From positions 11,434,047 through 11,498,046 of the forward strand of contig NC_054545.1 in NCBI RefSeq assembly GCF_017654505.1: a stretch of 64,000 bases of DNA, in the 5' to 3' direction. Positions 1 through 12,133 of the stretch are shown here, piece after piece (position 1 is the first letter of the stretch; each line of letters starts with the position of its first letter). The translations under genes were made by a program, and so were the position numbers. The stretch comes from Polyodon spathula. Taxonomy: Eukaryota; Chordata; Actinopteri; Acipenseriformes; Polyodontidae. The notes under the pieces were generated by a model, which searched no databases, was not told the origin of the DNA, and saw nothing but the letters and a program-made list of their open reading frames with translations.

Positions 1-212
1 GCCAGTGACATGTTTTGAGCCTGAACATCCTGTTTAGTTGAAAGTAAGGCATATTGGCGTAGGTGTAGAAAGACAGGCCAGGCTTTTAAGGGCCGGGCCA
101 GCTGACAGAATTGGAATTCTGAGCTTAAGATTTAAATCAGCCTAGCCCTAACCCTCTCCTGCTGCACACCGTTGTTTTCTCGGACCTGGGACTGTGCTGA
201 GGTGGTACCTAC

Positions 213-3200
213 CTCCCTCATCTCCTCGTCGAGCTTTCTCTGTTCCAGAGCCTCCTTCTCAGCCCGCTTGCGATGCTCCTTCTCCACCTTCTCGTACTTC
301 TTCCAGTACAGCAGCATCTCCTTGTTGAGACGGCGGGCCCGCGGAAGGGTTTCCTTGCAGTTCTTCTGGGCCTGGATTGCCGCTCGTCTCACCTCCCTCA
401 TGCACTGGTGGGCCAGCTAGGGCATAGCACACAGTGGGTCACTCTCTAAATAACATTTCAAGGTAACATTTCTTGTTATATCAGACTACTTTCTTTTGTT
501 TTACGATGAAACTTCTGGTCCCCAGACTCATCCCCACGTAAAGATGTATTTACACCAGCCCAGGTTTGAACAAGCCGAAGGTACTGGTAGATTGATTAGG
601 TGTACTTGATCTTAATTGAACACATACAAATTATTAAATAGTGTACAGAAGAGAAAAATTACCTTTCTGGCATTTGTTATGACAAGGTTCCGTGCTGAGG
701 CTTTCTGCTTGAATGTCTGAAACAAGATGGTATGTAAGAGATACACACTGCTGTGAACAACTAAGCTGGGGTCTCCTCAAGCACCATTCATTTTAAACGT
801 ATCTAATATGAACAGAATCAGTGTTGCTGCTGTCCTGGCTAAAACCAAACAAACTTAACACCCAGCATGTTAACAGGGTCTATTTAGAAATGCCAGCCAT
901 ACCCTTATAAATGCCAGCATGGGGATGCTACTGCTTTTGAAATAAAATCTGTCTTCCCTCTATGAATTTGCTGTAAAATGAAACACACACCTTAGGGTTT
1001 TCTTTTTTGGCAATAGTCAGCCAGACTTTGCGTCGCCGTGCCGTCAGCTGTTCGACTGTTAGGTGCTTCTTCTTGGATAGGGGCGGGGGAGCATCGTGGG
1101 AGAACTTGGCAAACAGTTTGGTGGTGTACTGCCGTCCCTCAGAGAGGAACTCCTCGTCACGCTTCCTCTTCTTTTTCACCTTCTTTAACTTTGCTAAAAC
1201 ACATCAGTAAAAAGAGCCGGGGGTAAAACTACATGCAAAAGAATCGGCACATACAGCTGAGACTGTTACAGCTGAGAGTTCATTTAAACATGTGACATTA
1301 TTGGGGGCAGGGTGGCTAACTGTATCAGCAACGGGATATTATGAACACACTGTGGTTCCATGTTAGCTAGCGACAGCCATTAAGAAGCTATTGGGGACCT
1401 ACTGTATATATAAAAGGTGAGCAACTTGAAATTGAATTTCATTCACCTTTTTGCAATAATTTCAAGTGGTTCCTGTGGACATTACTGGATAGTTTTTTTT
1501 TTTTTTTCCTAATAGTGTTGAAGTGGTTGTTAGTGTAATAATTCAACGACTGTGTTAAAGAACTATGAGTTGGCTCTTCGTTTCTTGACGTATATATTTG
1601 TAACATAAACTGGGTAAGCCAAAGTATCATTGCAGAAGTAAGTGTTGGATCCATCTAGTGATCTGCCAGTTTGGACCAACTTTTTCTGGCAATATACTCC
1701 TGAGCACTAGATGGTGCTGGTGCTTACTAATATAATCTCTTTTGCAGTCTAAATTACATGTCAATGGCAGGTAATTAGAACTGGCACCAATTAAAACAGT
1801 TATTTAGTAGGGTCAAAGACAGCCCAGAAACTTGTAATTATATCTAGTACCTGTTTTTCACAACATTAACTACTGTCAACTAATCTGTCTGCAGTAAGAT
1901 GCAGCTCCACCAACCCTTTAATTTCTTCTCCTCTTTAATTTTCTTTTTCTTGGGTCCCAGTAGGTGGCGCTGCTGTTCATAAAATAGGTCATGAGTGGAA
2001 AGAAGCCCTGCACTGTAGTACTGGTACTGCTGCAACTGTAACAGAAATACAATCATATTAGTACAGCTGGAAGGATATCAACAGGTGTATGACACTTCAA
2101 TACAGCTATTCGTCAACAGAATTATTGAACACTGCTCCCACATGTCAAAAAGTTTTCTAAAAAGGGAGCCCTTATACAAGTGGCAGCAGAATGTAGCCCT
2201 ACCTCTCTGTCTGTGTGGAACTTGTTCTGATGAAGCTTCTTGTATCTGTGCAACCTCAGCATGTCCTGAAGCTCTTCTTTAGACAGTGTGAAGTCCTCCT
2301 CGTCTGTATCTGAGTCTGAGTCTGTGGTGTCGTCGCTCAATAAGATACCCTGAGGAAAATAACGGCTCACGCTCAGACACTATATATTATATATAAACTT
2401 AGCATCACTGACCTTGTAGATCAAATACCTTTAACTCTTTCCAGTTGGGTTTAATGATGCCCATATCAACATTACTAAATACAATAATAAATATGACAGT
2501 CCGCAATAGTGCATGTTATGATGTAAAACATATTTATATTAGTTAAGAAATACCTATAGAAGTTAAATTAACTGCATGCATGTTTATCTGAAATATTCAC
2601 AACAAAATAGAATTATGTTACATTATTTCCTTCTAAAATAAATCAATTAAAATACCTTAAGCCACTTTCTGCTTTTCTTCAGCTTCGAAAAGTTGTACAA
2701 ACTGCCTTTGTCTATTTTTGGTGCTGATAAAATGAAAACAGAATTAGCTTTGTTTTGCATAACCTTTATATATTCATTTGAGGTATCAAGCAGTGAACTG
2801 TGTAGCAGCTTGTGCAGCAGCAGGCTCTGTCCTACCCTGATGCAGAGCTCCGTTGAATGAGCTGGTTTCTGGCCAGACCCCAGACTCGGCTGCTCCGCAG
2901 GGCTCCACGCCCTCTTCCTCTGGGTCCACGGGCTCCTCTTTGACTCTCAGTAGAGGGCAGGGTTCTGAGCGGGCCAAGGATGAACCCATATCCAAACCAT
3001 CATCGCTATCGTCACTGAAAATCATTAGGGTTGAGCAGTCATGGACAAAATTCCTAATCAAATGAATATGCATCGAGGCCAACAGCGCAAGTACCATGCC
3101 TCAATTTACATGGTACGCCTAATAGACCCCCACTGGCACAGACCTTGTATCTTGGCTTTTCCTTATATGTAAAAAAGCAAAAGTCTTTATGTTCAAACTG

Positions 3201-3368
3201 GGTGCAAGCAGTCTTGAAGTTTTACCTTGAGACATTTCTGTTGAAGAAAGTTGCAGTCTGTCGTAGGAAGGTGTCTAGCTTTAGGGCTCGTTCCAGATAC
3301 TGCAGATGAAGAGGTCTCGCCAGTTCTGAACAGCCTCCATCTTCCACTTCATCTAACTCTGAGGCCAT
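213..3368 (-). CDS. INO80: INO80 chromatin-remodelling ATPase, N-terminal 373 codons (continues off the left edge)
   Basis: INO80 is the catalytic Snf2-family ATPase of the nuclear INO80 nucleosome-remodelling complex. Eight coding exons are read on the minus strand: 3226-3368, 2836-3014, 2656-2723, 2203-2349, 1915-2035, 991-1193, 663-716 and 213-416. Each is bounded by AG/GT and they sum to 1,119 nt, exactly 373 codons. The start fits the family N-terminus (MASEL...DGGC..L..PL.LQYLERAL). Diagnostic blocks are LYNFSKLKKSRKWLK, LQQYQYYSAGLLSTHD, AKFSHDAPPP and a charged helical stretch with RRAAIQAQKNCKETLPRARR, which belongs to the DBINO DNA-binding/scaffold domain. The ATPase lobes lie off the window beyond base 213; no further exon is seen in 1-212. 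A 5'UTR exon probably covers 3369-3412, with a TTGCAG acceptor at about 3413. The acidic segment encoded by 2836-3014 and 2203-2349 is less conserved but still open. Identity is very secure. Confidence 0.96.
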
Positions 3369-3412
3369 AGAACACTTCTCTCACACCCAAGTGTGGGCTT
3401 TAAACTGCAATG

Positions 3413-6400
3413 CTGCAAGAAAAATACAATCTCATCCACACAAACAAGACTAGAGAAATGCAGAGCATTATAACCGCTATACATTTTTTTTTTCGAGGGA
3501 GTGCTTAAATCATGCAATAATTAGGAATTTCACTAATACCCTCTTTGGGTGAAATAACAGAAAAATAAAAGACAAGTGCATGAACCCACTTAAGAAAAGG
3601 AACCTTTTTTTACTTTCATACATTTAAATTTTGTATTTCTTCACAGAAGTTCTAATACTGGTGTGGTCTAGGGATATTATGTAATAATGTGTTGGGTATC
3701 TAAGTGATTGCAAGTGTACAAAATTAACATCTCCTAATTGGATATCATCTGATAAGAAGTTAAGGTTTTGATACTAGTGAGGGAGGCAGCTGTCTCAATT
3801 ACAAGTACAATTGATGCATCCCCTTGTTGTGCTATTATATTATTTGTGCCTTTATTGAGTTTCTGTTGGCATTCTGTGACACTTTGTGGCATTTGTTTAA
3901 CACTGTACAATCTCGATATCTGGATAACAGGATCTGAAATCTTAATGAAAGTGAATGGCACCTGTCACCTGTGTGGCATAAGTATCTAAACCTCCATTAA
4001 AACTCTTTCACAGGTTTATATATTGGAGATTATAAGGCCTAATATGCAGGCATGTGTAGAAAATTGCTAATAGTTTTTTTCTGCCTTGAAGTATTGAGAA
4101 CATTATCCTAAATAATGGTCATGACACAACACAAGCCCAGAGAATGTTACGATGACCAGTGTTCCTTCACCAGTGAACAGGCAAGCACTTGGTTTCTGAG
4201 CATGGAAACATTCATCAGGGGAAAAGGAAATATAACGTACTTGTGGGTTGTGGCTTGGAGTGGATTTAGGGATAGGGTTAATATTAAATACTTTATTATG
4301 TGGCTTAATCTTTGTGTGAATTTAGAAAGCTATAAAATGCATGCTGATCCATCCATCACAAGTAATGATTACCATTATCTTTCTCATGTCAGTGCTCCCA
4401 CATGAAGAAAAGTAAGTAAAATAATTAAGTGCAGAGCTATTACTTGGCATGTAACCTTGGATGGATAAATCACCACAATAAAATCAGATTAATAATAAGT
4501 GCAAGACTTTTATATGTGCACAGTAAATGTGTGTTAGAATTTAGCATCATCGCTACCATCTAGGGCTTGCCAATGTCTGATTTTAATGACTTATCAGTGC
4601 AACAAACTACATTTTCATAGACTGGCCTTGTAGTACTAATATTGCAGTATTTTACATTGTTGTTTCGTAAAAAATATACTGTGTCCTAAAATGACTGCTT
4701 TTTATTGCCTAATACTGTTTTGAACATACTGGGATAAAAAAAAAAAAGGCAGGAACTGTCTTCATTATTCTTGTAATAGAATAGCCTTGTGGAAATAAGA
4801 TTTATTGTAGTTCTTAAGCGGTATAGTACTGTATGATATAGTTTCTTTATGTGGTAATAAAATACTGTGAACATACATTGTCCTTGGTTTTTACTGACTA
4901 ATTCCCTAGTGTTGCAATATGACAATATACCAGGGTTGGTCACATAATTAGAAACACTGCCACCTGTAGTACAGAACACACTTTTGTGTAAAACACCTAT
5001 TTGTAGGCAAATTGATTTATGTTAACTCACAAGTAACAAGACAACCCTAGTACAACTAATGAAATTGTTTATTTTATAGACTGTGGTCATACACAAATGA
5101 CATATGACCATATCCAAGACTGGGACCAGTTAACTGGAGACTGACTGCACTTGCAGTGCTAATAATAATCTTTCTTATAAAATATGCATCTCCCTGTTGC
5201 AGGTCGGTTTAAAGTCTCACTGGACAAGGCAGAAGATCTGATATGATTGAGGGAAAATAGTTGGTACTCAGTTGGCATGTGCTTCTGTATTCAAGACTGC
5301 AGAAATCACTGATGTTTTTAAGTGGAAAAGGCAAGGTCAGTCTGTACTCTACCAAGTACTGGAGTTGTACATAACAGCGAAAAACTTCCTCCCAGCCTCA
5401 CTATATTGTGTGTGCCCAACTAACACCTGTTTTACTGTAGTTACATGACCATTAAGGTGGAACAGGTACTGATTTTAAAAACACTAGTTGTAAGAAACTG
5501 AAATCAGACTCATCTGACAACATTTTAAAAAAATTAAATGAACCTACAAACTAGCAAGTAAATGTACACGATGTACATGTAGAACCAATGGCTTTTCACA
5601 CGTCTTTTTTTAAAACCTTGGTAAACATTACATAAATCATTAGCAATATTGAATTTAACAGGTAAATACTGAGTTGGTCATCTGCATTCCTACAGTACTT
5701 CATGAAACCACCAAATCTCTCTCATTTACCATATATTTCAAAGCCTGCAAGCTGCTTTGATTATGGTTTAACTGAGAGGAAAAAGTGACTGCTGCATTCA
5801 TAATACAAAACAGGTACTGCAAAATATTACATTGGTGACAATGTGCAATTTTGATTTATCTCCAATCCCCAAACTACAGATGGCTGCCTATGTTTGCGTG
5901 GTTAGTGGTATAGCATCTTAGAAATCTGGTAGTATATTCTTAACCTGCAGCATAAATTCAGTTGTCACTTTTCTATGTTCGAGATCTTAGCAATTGCCCC
6001 CTACTGAAAACCATTATGTAAGGGCCAATACTAAAGTACGTTCACATTTAAACTGTAAAACTGCACATTGAGGTTTTTTTTTTTTTTTTCTATTCAATGC
6101 ACTCATTTGGCACAATCACATTAAAACATGTATTATAATTTACTTAACGTCGATTCTTGAAAATAATTTAGTATGGGTACTAAGTAACAAGAACTTCGTG
6201 ACTCTGACCGAGGCCGTTTATATTTCAGGCTGTAAGGTTAAATTTAGGCCTTATGGCAAACGATTGCATTTCACCTGCACACTAAAACTTCGTACTTAAA
6301 ACTGGTGTTATTGAAATAGGTCCTGTCGCTTTAAGGCCTCCACCATTAGTATTAAATACGAATGGTATCTGGGATTAGGGGCTGTTTTGGGCTCCACGTT

Positions 6401-6568
6401 TTTCCGACGAGGCCCTGGATCCTAACCGGGATATTTTCCCTTCTCCTGCCGTCCTAACACAGAGACCATCTGCCTCAGCTCTCCCGTCCCCGCATTTACA
6501 ATCTTTCTCCCTCCCGGCCATCTTTCCCCTTCGCTCCCCCACCATGCTCCACATAAACACTCGCTCAC
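3413..6568 (-). other. INO80 first intron (inferred), no gene seen
   Basis: About 3.1 kb between the acceptor at 3413-3415 and a probable donor (GAG|GTGAGC read on the minus strand) at 6563-6568. It is AT-rich with short homopolymer runs, for example A at about 4736-4747 and T at about 6073-6090. Open frames here are short and match no family I recognise. The right end runs into the CpG-rich promoter. Assignment as intron 1 depends on the inferred first exon. Confidence 0.5.
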
Positions 6569-6760
6569 CTCAAGCCCCGGTCCCCTTTTCTCTCTCTCTC
6601 TCAGCTGCTGCCGGCTATCGCCTCTCTGTCTCCAAAATGGCGGTGCTGGGCAACGAGCGAATCTGTGATCGCTGGGCCGGCAGCAGCAGAGAGGCGGCCA
6701 CTTTCAGTAACGGAGAGAGCAGGGACACGGCGCCATGGCGAGGAGAGAGCAAGGAACAGG
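6380..6760 (-). promoter_or_regulatory. INO80: CpG-rich promoter and probable noncoding exon 1 of INO80
   Basis: This is the only clearly CpG-dense, GC-rich block between INO80 and VPS18. On the minus strand a strong donor GAG|GTGAGC falls at 6563-6568, so a noncoding first exon probably starts in about 6640-6750 and ends at 6569. A YY1-like motif, AAAATGGCGGT, is at 6634-6644 on the plus strand, and there is no evident TATA box. This is what a housekeeping CpG promoter looks like. The transcription start is not determined. The island could also fire on the plus strand, but no plus-strand gene follows. Confidence 0.55.
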
Positions 6761-6779
6761 TCTTGTAATCAAGCACAGA

Positions 6780-9700
6780 GTTGCAAACAGAGGGGAAACA
6801 AGCTTTAAATACACCCCGGCACTGGTGTTTAATTTCGGAGCCTGGAAACGCTAAATATATGATATGTAATTATAAAAGCAACGTAAATCTTGATATTAAT
6901 GCATTTGTAACCTCTTAGATCTATAACATCCGGAATCTATTGGTGAAGTCTGAAAACGACGAAGATTGCCGAACTGCAGATGACGTATTTCAGATCTAAA
7001 ACCACTTCGTTGAGCAATAATTCTCGCGGTGTTTGGTTCAAACGAGGAAAATGAAGCAATGTGGTTTCTGTGTTGTTAAATATGACATATTAGCCTGGGC
7101 AGCCGGCTAGTGATTTATAGTTGTATTTATCTATTTAACAACCAGAAATTGCCACGGAATTATAATATGAGTTTAACCACCTGCTCCTTTTTTCCAGCAT
7201 TGTTTGACACATAACATCCCAGATAAAATAAATATATTTCTCACCATTAGTGAAAGACACTTTACAGTGTTAATTTTATTTTCACATGAAACTGTTCTGA
7301 ACTGATACAATTGCTAAATTACATACAGTTAAAATAACAAAAAGTGTAATTTTGTCTGGTGGAATGAAAGCATTGCAGTGTTTTTAAAAAGTCACTATAA
7401 ATCGATGGCCCACAATGACTTAATAAACCATGTCAGCTCTCTGTGGATGCCAGATGCAATTACACTTTGATTGAATGTTGCCCTTGTAAACCAACAATTC
7501 CAAATTCCAAAAAGTACATCACTTTCTCAAGTGATTGTAAATATTTTTCCTAGCTTTTTAAATAAAGTGCTATATACACAATGACATCCCTTTCACTCAT
7601 GGTTTAATGTGTTACATATAGGATCAGTAGGGGGAACTCTCCCACTTGTTCTGAAGCTCAATCAATACACTGCCAATATGATATAAAGAGTATTTCATCT
7701 ACCAGCTGGGTGTCCAGCAGGGAACCAGGAAGTATTAGTTAAATTCCACCCTCTGCTGCATGATCTGCCACAAACTGAAATATTCTTGACAAACACACAC
7801 ATTTATTGAAGTCAATTAATCAATCAACCCCCCCCCCCCCCCCCCCCCAAAAAAAACAACTGCACATCACTGAAAAAAATATAATTGTGTAAAAATATGT
7901 TGGAATGTGAATCATGAACTGGTTCAACATAGCCATTCTGATTGGTTAGATATGTTTTTTTTTTTTTTTTAATTGTTTAACAACATTGTCTTAGGCTAAA
8001 CCATTCTTTAAAACCCTAGAATAAACCCCTGACCTTCTCCTAAACAGTTGCAAAAGGATTTTACAGACTTCAAACATAATTAATCATAATAGGCTTTTTT
8101 TTTTTTTTTAAAGGACTTAAGTTTTGTGAATATTATCCAATATGTATTTAAAGCTCCTGAAAGCAAAACTAAGATTTTTATAAAGCCTCTATATAAAATG
8201 TAGTCTACAATAATGGTTATAAAGCCCAGAACTTCAACCACATACAGCTGAGTGGTACTGTATAAACATTATGTCCTCAGTTATCCTTCTTGTTTTTTAG
8301 TTCTCTTTTTTCACTATGTATACCAGTATGGTATTCCATGTCCTCTTTGTGGTAACAAAAACACTGTAGTGCTGCAAAACATACAGAAACTAAAGTAGAA
8401 AGGAAAAAAGTCTAAGGTCATGCAGTATTTTATTTCGTACTGATGATAATACAGTCACAATCATTTCAGTCCATGTAATGTTTTTTGGGTAGCAACAGCT
8501 GATTAAAACATCTTCCCTGCACAAATATGATACCGTATCACTTCATCATACTCAGCAGTGTTACAGGTTTTAATTCAATATGACCAACAAAAGGAAGTGC
8601 AACAGTCACTCTAGTATGTGTGATAATGTAATAAACCAGACTGATAGAAGTCACTAGACTCAGTTTGAATTCCATTCCCCTTGATGTAAAAAAACAACAA
8701 CTCATTAATCATGAAAAGCTACCGTAAAAGCTTACAAATTGTGCATCGAAATTATAACATACTTTTTAATTAAGTTGGCTGTTCAAGCGCTAAAAACATT
8801 TTAATACCTCCTATTAGTAACATTACTACTGCTGTGATGAAGTTCTCTGACTTTTATCACAAGGTAGTTTTTTTCAAATAGTTATTGATTCCTGTGCTGT
8901 AGCTACAGTGGCCTGACAGGAAGTGATTAGGAACTGCAACTTGTAAAGAACCAAGAGATATTCTGCACAAAAAATGGGATTCAATGATAATGCAACTAAA
9001 AGGTAGAGTAAGAAAACCAAAAGCCTTGGTGTTAACTTTTTAAGAATACACACTGTTTTCTGCAGGATACTTAGCAGATTATAGGTTTCTGTGATACACT
9101 TGTTACATTCTGGAAGGCCTCCTATATGTTACACACATAGCTGCTGTGTGGCTCAACAGTAGGAGCAGAACCAGAATCACACAGCTGTTTGCATAGTAAT
9201 CAAACTGAAAAATGACTTTTAGCATTTTATCATGTTTCACATACAATGAGGCATGAAAGCAAACAGAAGTGTTTGTAGACACTCAAAACCACATGTTAAT
9301 TCTTTGACAGAATTGTAATTGTTCGGCTATACTCAATACTCCTTAAGGCTTTTAAAAGGGGTGCAGTAGTCTCTGCATATAGTAACCTCCTAAGAGAACA
9401 CTTCACCTAAGAGAACATCCTTATGGTGAAACTGATTTTTCCCATTGTAAATGCTGTCTAAAAGGAATAGCAACTTTGCTTAAAAGCGATATGTTCACAA
9501 CTGATACAGTTTTGTAACCTGATAACCCATCATCATCATCAAACTTTAATTCAAATGGTTTATGTAAATGTAATGTTATGTAAATGTAAATGTGGCCTGT
9601 CATCGCGAGTGTCTTGAGGCACACCGACTGGTTTAATAAATCTTTTCAGCACCGGCTTCATACCACTGGCTCATTTTGTTGCTTCACCATTCTGTTTCAC

Positions 9701-10100
9701 AATATTGCACCTGTACAGTATTCATAATAAATCTAAAGCTGCTAATGCATTTTTTTAACATGTGTAGGGGTGCTGTGTAAATTTAGTTTGGCAGTTTATT
9801 AACAGTAATTTGTCCGTTACTTTATTATTATAGTTTATTAATTTATTTATTCTTTTAATTTCATATGTTCATGCATGTGCACCCTGACAAGTAATACATA
9901 TTTATTTATTGATTGGTATTGCGTCTGGTGGTCAACTTTGTGTTAAAGAACTCTTAGCTTGCTTCCCGAGTGGTGTTCTCTTAGCTGGAGGCTACTGTAA
10001 TACAGAAAACAAAATGAGTTCCATCTCCTTCCAAACAAAAGGCTTTTATACAAAAGAGACAAGTTGTGAATTTTTTTTTCAATAACAATCAAGCTATTAA
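6780..10100. other. Intergenic DNA between INO80 and VPS18
   Basis: AT-rich, with no coding exon recognised on either strand. It holds a 21-base C run followed by A at 7828-7856 and T runs near 7957-7970 and 8095-8110. In the human order DLL4 and CHAC1 would lie here; nothing in any frame resembles a DSL/EGF-repeat protein or a ChaC-type gamma-glutamylcyclotransferase. Confidence 0.6.
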
Positions 10101-10104
10101 TTTG

Positions 10105-11039
10105 CTCACCCTGACTTTTATTCATGTTTATTCCTCATTAAAATAGAACTATACAACAAAAAAAAACAAAGTCAGAAGTACAGGGAGAAGGCTTGGAACA
10201 TGAACAGGGGCTCTCCCAAGCAAGAGTACAATAACACTTACTAGAAGGCAGGGTTTAACCAACATCAATTTGAACTGGATGTCAATGAGGGTACAGTGTG
10301 GAACTGTATGTTTTGTTACACATCTTAGTTCTATAAAGGGGGGATGGAGAGTAAAAGAGGTGGGTAGCTCAGGGCATTGGAAATTGGAGATGGAGCCAGT
10401 AAAAAGCCAGTCAAGGTCAGTAGTGGTGGAAATCTATACAAATCTATGGCTGTTGCGGTGAAATTAGCTCTGGCAGTTTCAGTTCTGTTCCAAATGGACT
10501 TCCCCTGTTAGCACAATCAGCGCTCCCTCAGAGTGAACAGAGATAGACATGGAGACTGAACTACATACTCTACCCCTAAGAGATTGTTCTCTCTACGATA
10601 GTGCTGAGGAAGATCAACAGATAGGTGAAAGAAACTTGCATGGTTTGAAAAAGGTACATATTTATCAGGGTGACTAATTAAAGATGTATTGATAAAATGT
10701 ATTGATTAAGTGCATTTTCTAATTCTGCCACTTCTGCTGTACCTGCTATGAAGAGAATTAGTATATTTTTGTTTCCGTTCTGAACAAACAAAAAAAGCAG
10801 ACAGGAGTGGGGGACCAGGTGTTTCACAAACACATATTTGAAGGAAAATGCAATTCTTATCTTACAACCACAAACTGATCAGATGTATTCACAAGTGCAG
10901 TTGTAGGTTTCAGTTTTGCTACACACCAATGCAGCAGTTAAGTACAGGCAAACTTCACAGTACATCCTAGCAGATAGTTCCGCACTTGCCCTTAACTTAG
11001 TGAGAACCATCCCCATTCTGGATGCCGCTGTACCAGTCT
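10105..11039 (-). other. VPS18: Probable VPS18 3' untranslated region
   Basis: This sequence follows the VPS18 stop codon (11040-11042) on the minus strand. Two AATAAA hexamers read on the minus strand lie at 10127-10132 and 10117-10122, giving a plausible cleavage site near 10100. No other gene is visible in the interval. The extent is inferred from the signals alone. Confidence 0.45.
10117..10132 (-). terminator. Paired polyadenylation signals for VPS18
   Basis: Two AATAAA hexamers on the minus strand, ten bases apart, about 910 nt past the VPS18 stop. They are the first close pair downstream of the coding sequence. Other single hexamers exist in this AT-rich DNA, so use is inferred. Confidence 0.45.
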
Positions 11040-12086
11040 TTATAGCCAGCTTGATTTCCCATCCTCATACTTCTGTGGGTCAATAAAAGGCTTATCAATA
11101 GACTTGATCATCAGCTCCCCACAGTACACGCACTCTGCGGCAATGATGTCGTCAATGTGTGACTTGATCTGCTGTCGGCTCAGCTGGCCTTTTCCCAGGC
11201 TTGCCGTGTCCTCCTCTTTCAGCTGATGTCTGGACTTGGTGGGCTGGCTGGTGGTCAACAGCTTCTTTTGGAGTTCCTCCAGCTTGGTCTGCTTGTAAGC
11301 AGACAGGTGGGGGCTGACCTCTTGAAGGAGGCAGTCATAGTGGAACATGTGGCTACACAGGAATAGGTAAAATGGGCGGTTGAGCAGGGGGAAGTCACAG
11401 GCAGCACATTTCTCCTGAGACTCCACCACACCATACTTATTCCTCATCTCCTGGATGTCCTCTCGAATCCGCTTGGCACTCTCGGTGGCTTCTTCCATCT
11501 CCTGCTTGAGCTCCTCGATGTGTTTGTTGTACTCCTCCAGCGAGTTGCAGATGGCCTCCTTGAAGTGGTCAATGGTGACGAAATCTGGGAAGAAGGGCAG
11601 GATGTCTTCAATCTTGAGCAGGTTGCAGCTGGAGAGGCAGTTCATGGCTTTCTTCACGTCCTTCTCCTCCTGCACCACGTGGCAGGCGATTTTCAGCCAC
11701 AGCTTCTTCCGCAATTCCTCGTCATCCTCCGGCAGGTTTGCACAGGATTTGGCCAGGTCCACATCTACCTGCAGTGAAACAAACATCAGCACACATCTCT
11801 ATTATTAAGAGTGGATTTAGCTGAAGGCTAGCTGGAGACAGCTACAGGGAAAAATTATAAAACCCAATATTGGGGAACCAGAGAGCTCTGAACAATTGCA
11901 AACGTAAACAGACTCATAATTTTTGTTGATATGAATTTCTTCTGATTAAATAAAAATTGCTAAATGTAGCCACTTTTTTGTTGTTGCACATTGCATACTG
12001 GTATTTAAGGGGTTCTGTGTAAATAAGTATTATAATAACATTATTACTATGAATATTCTTTTTTCAAATGGATAAACTTAAATATC

Positions 12087-12133
<47 letters not shown>

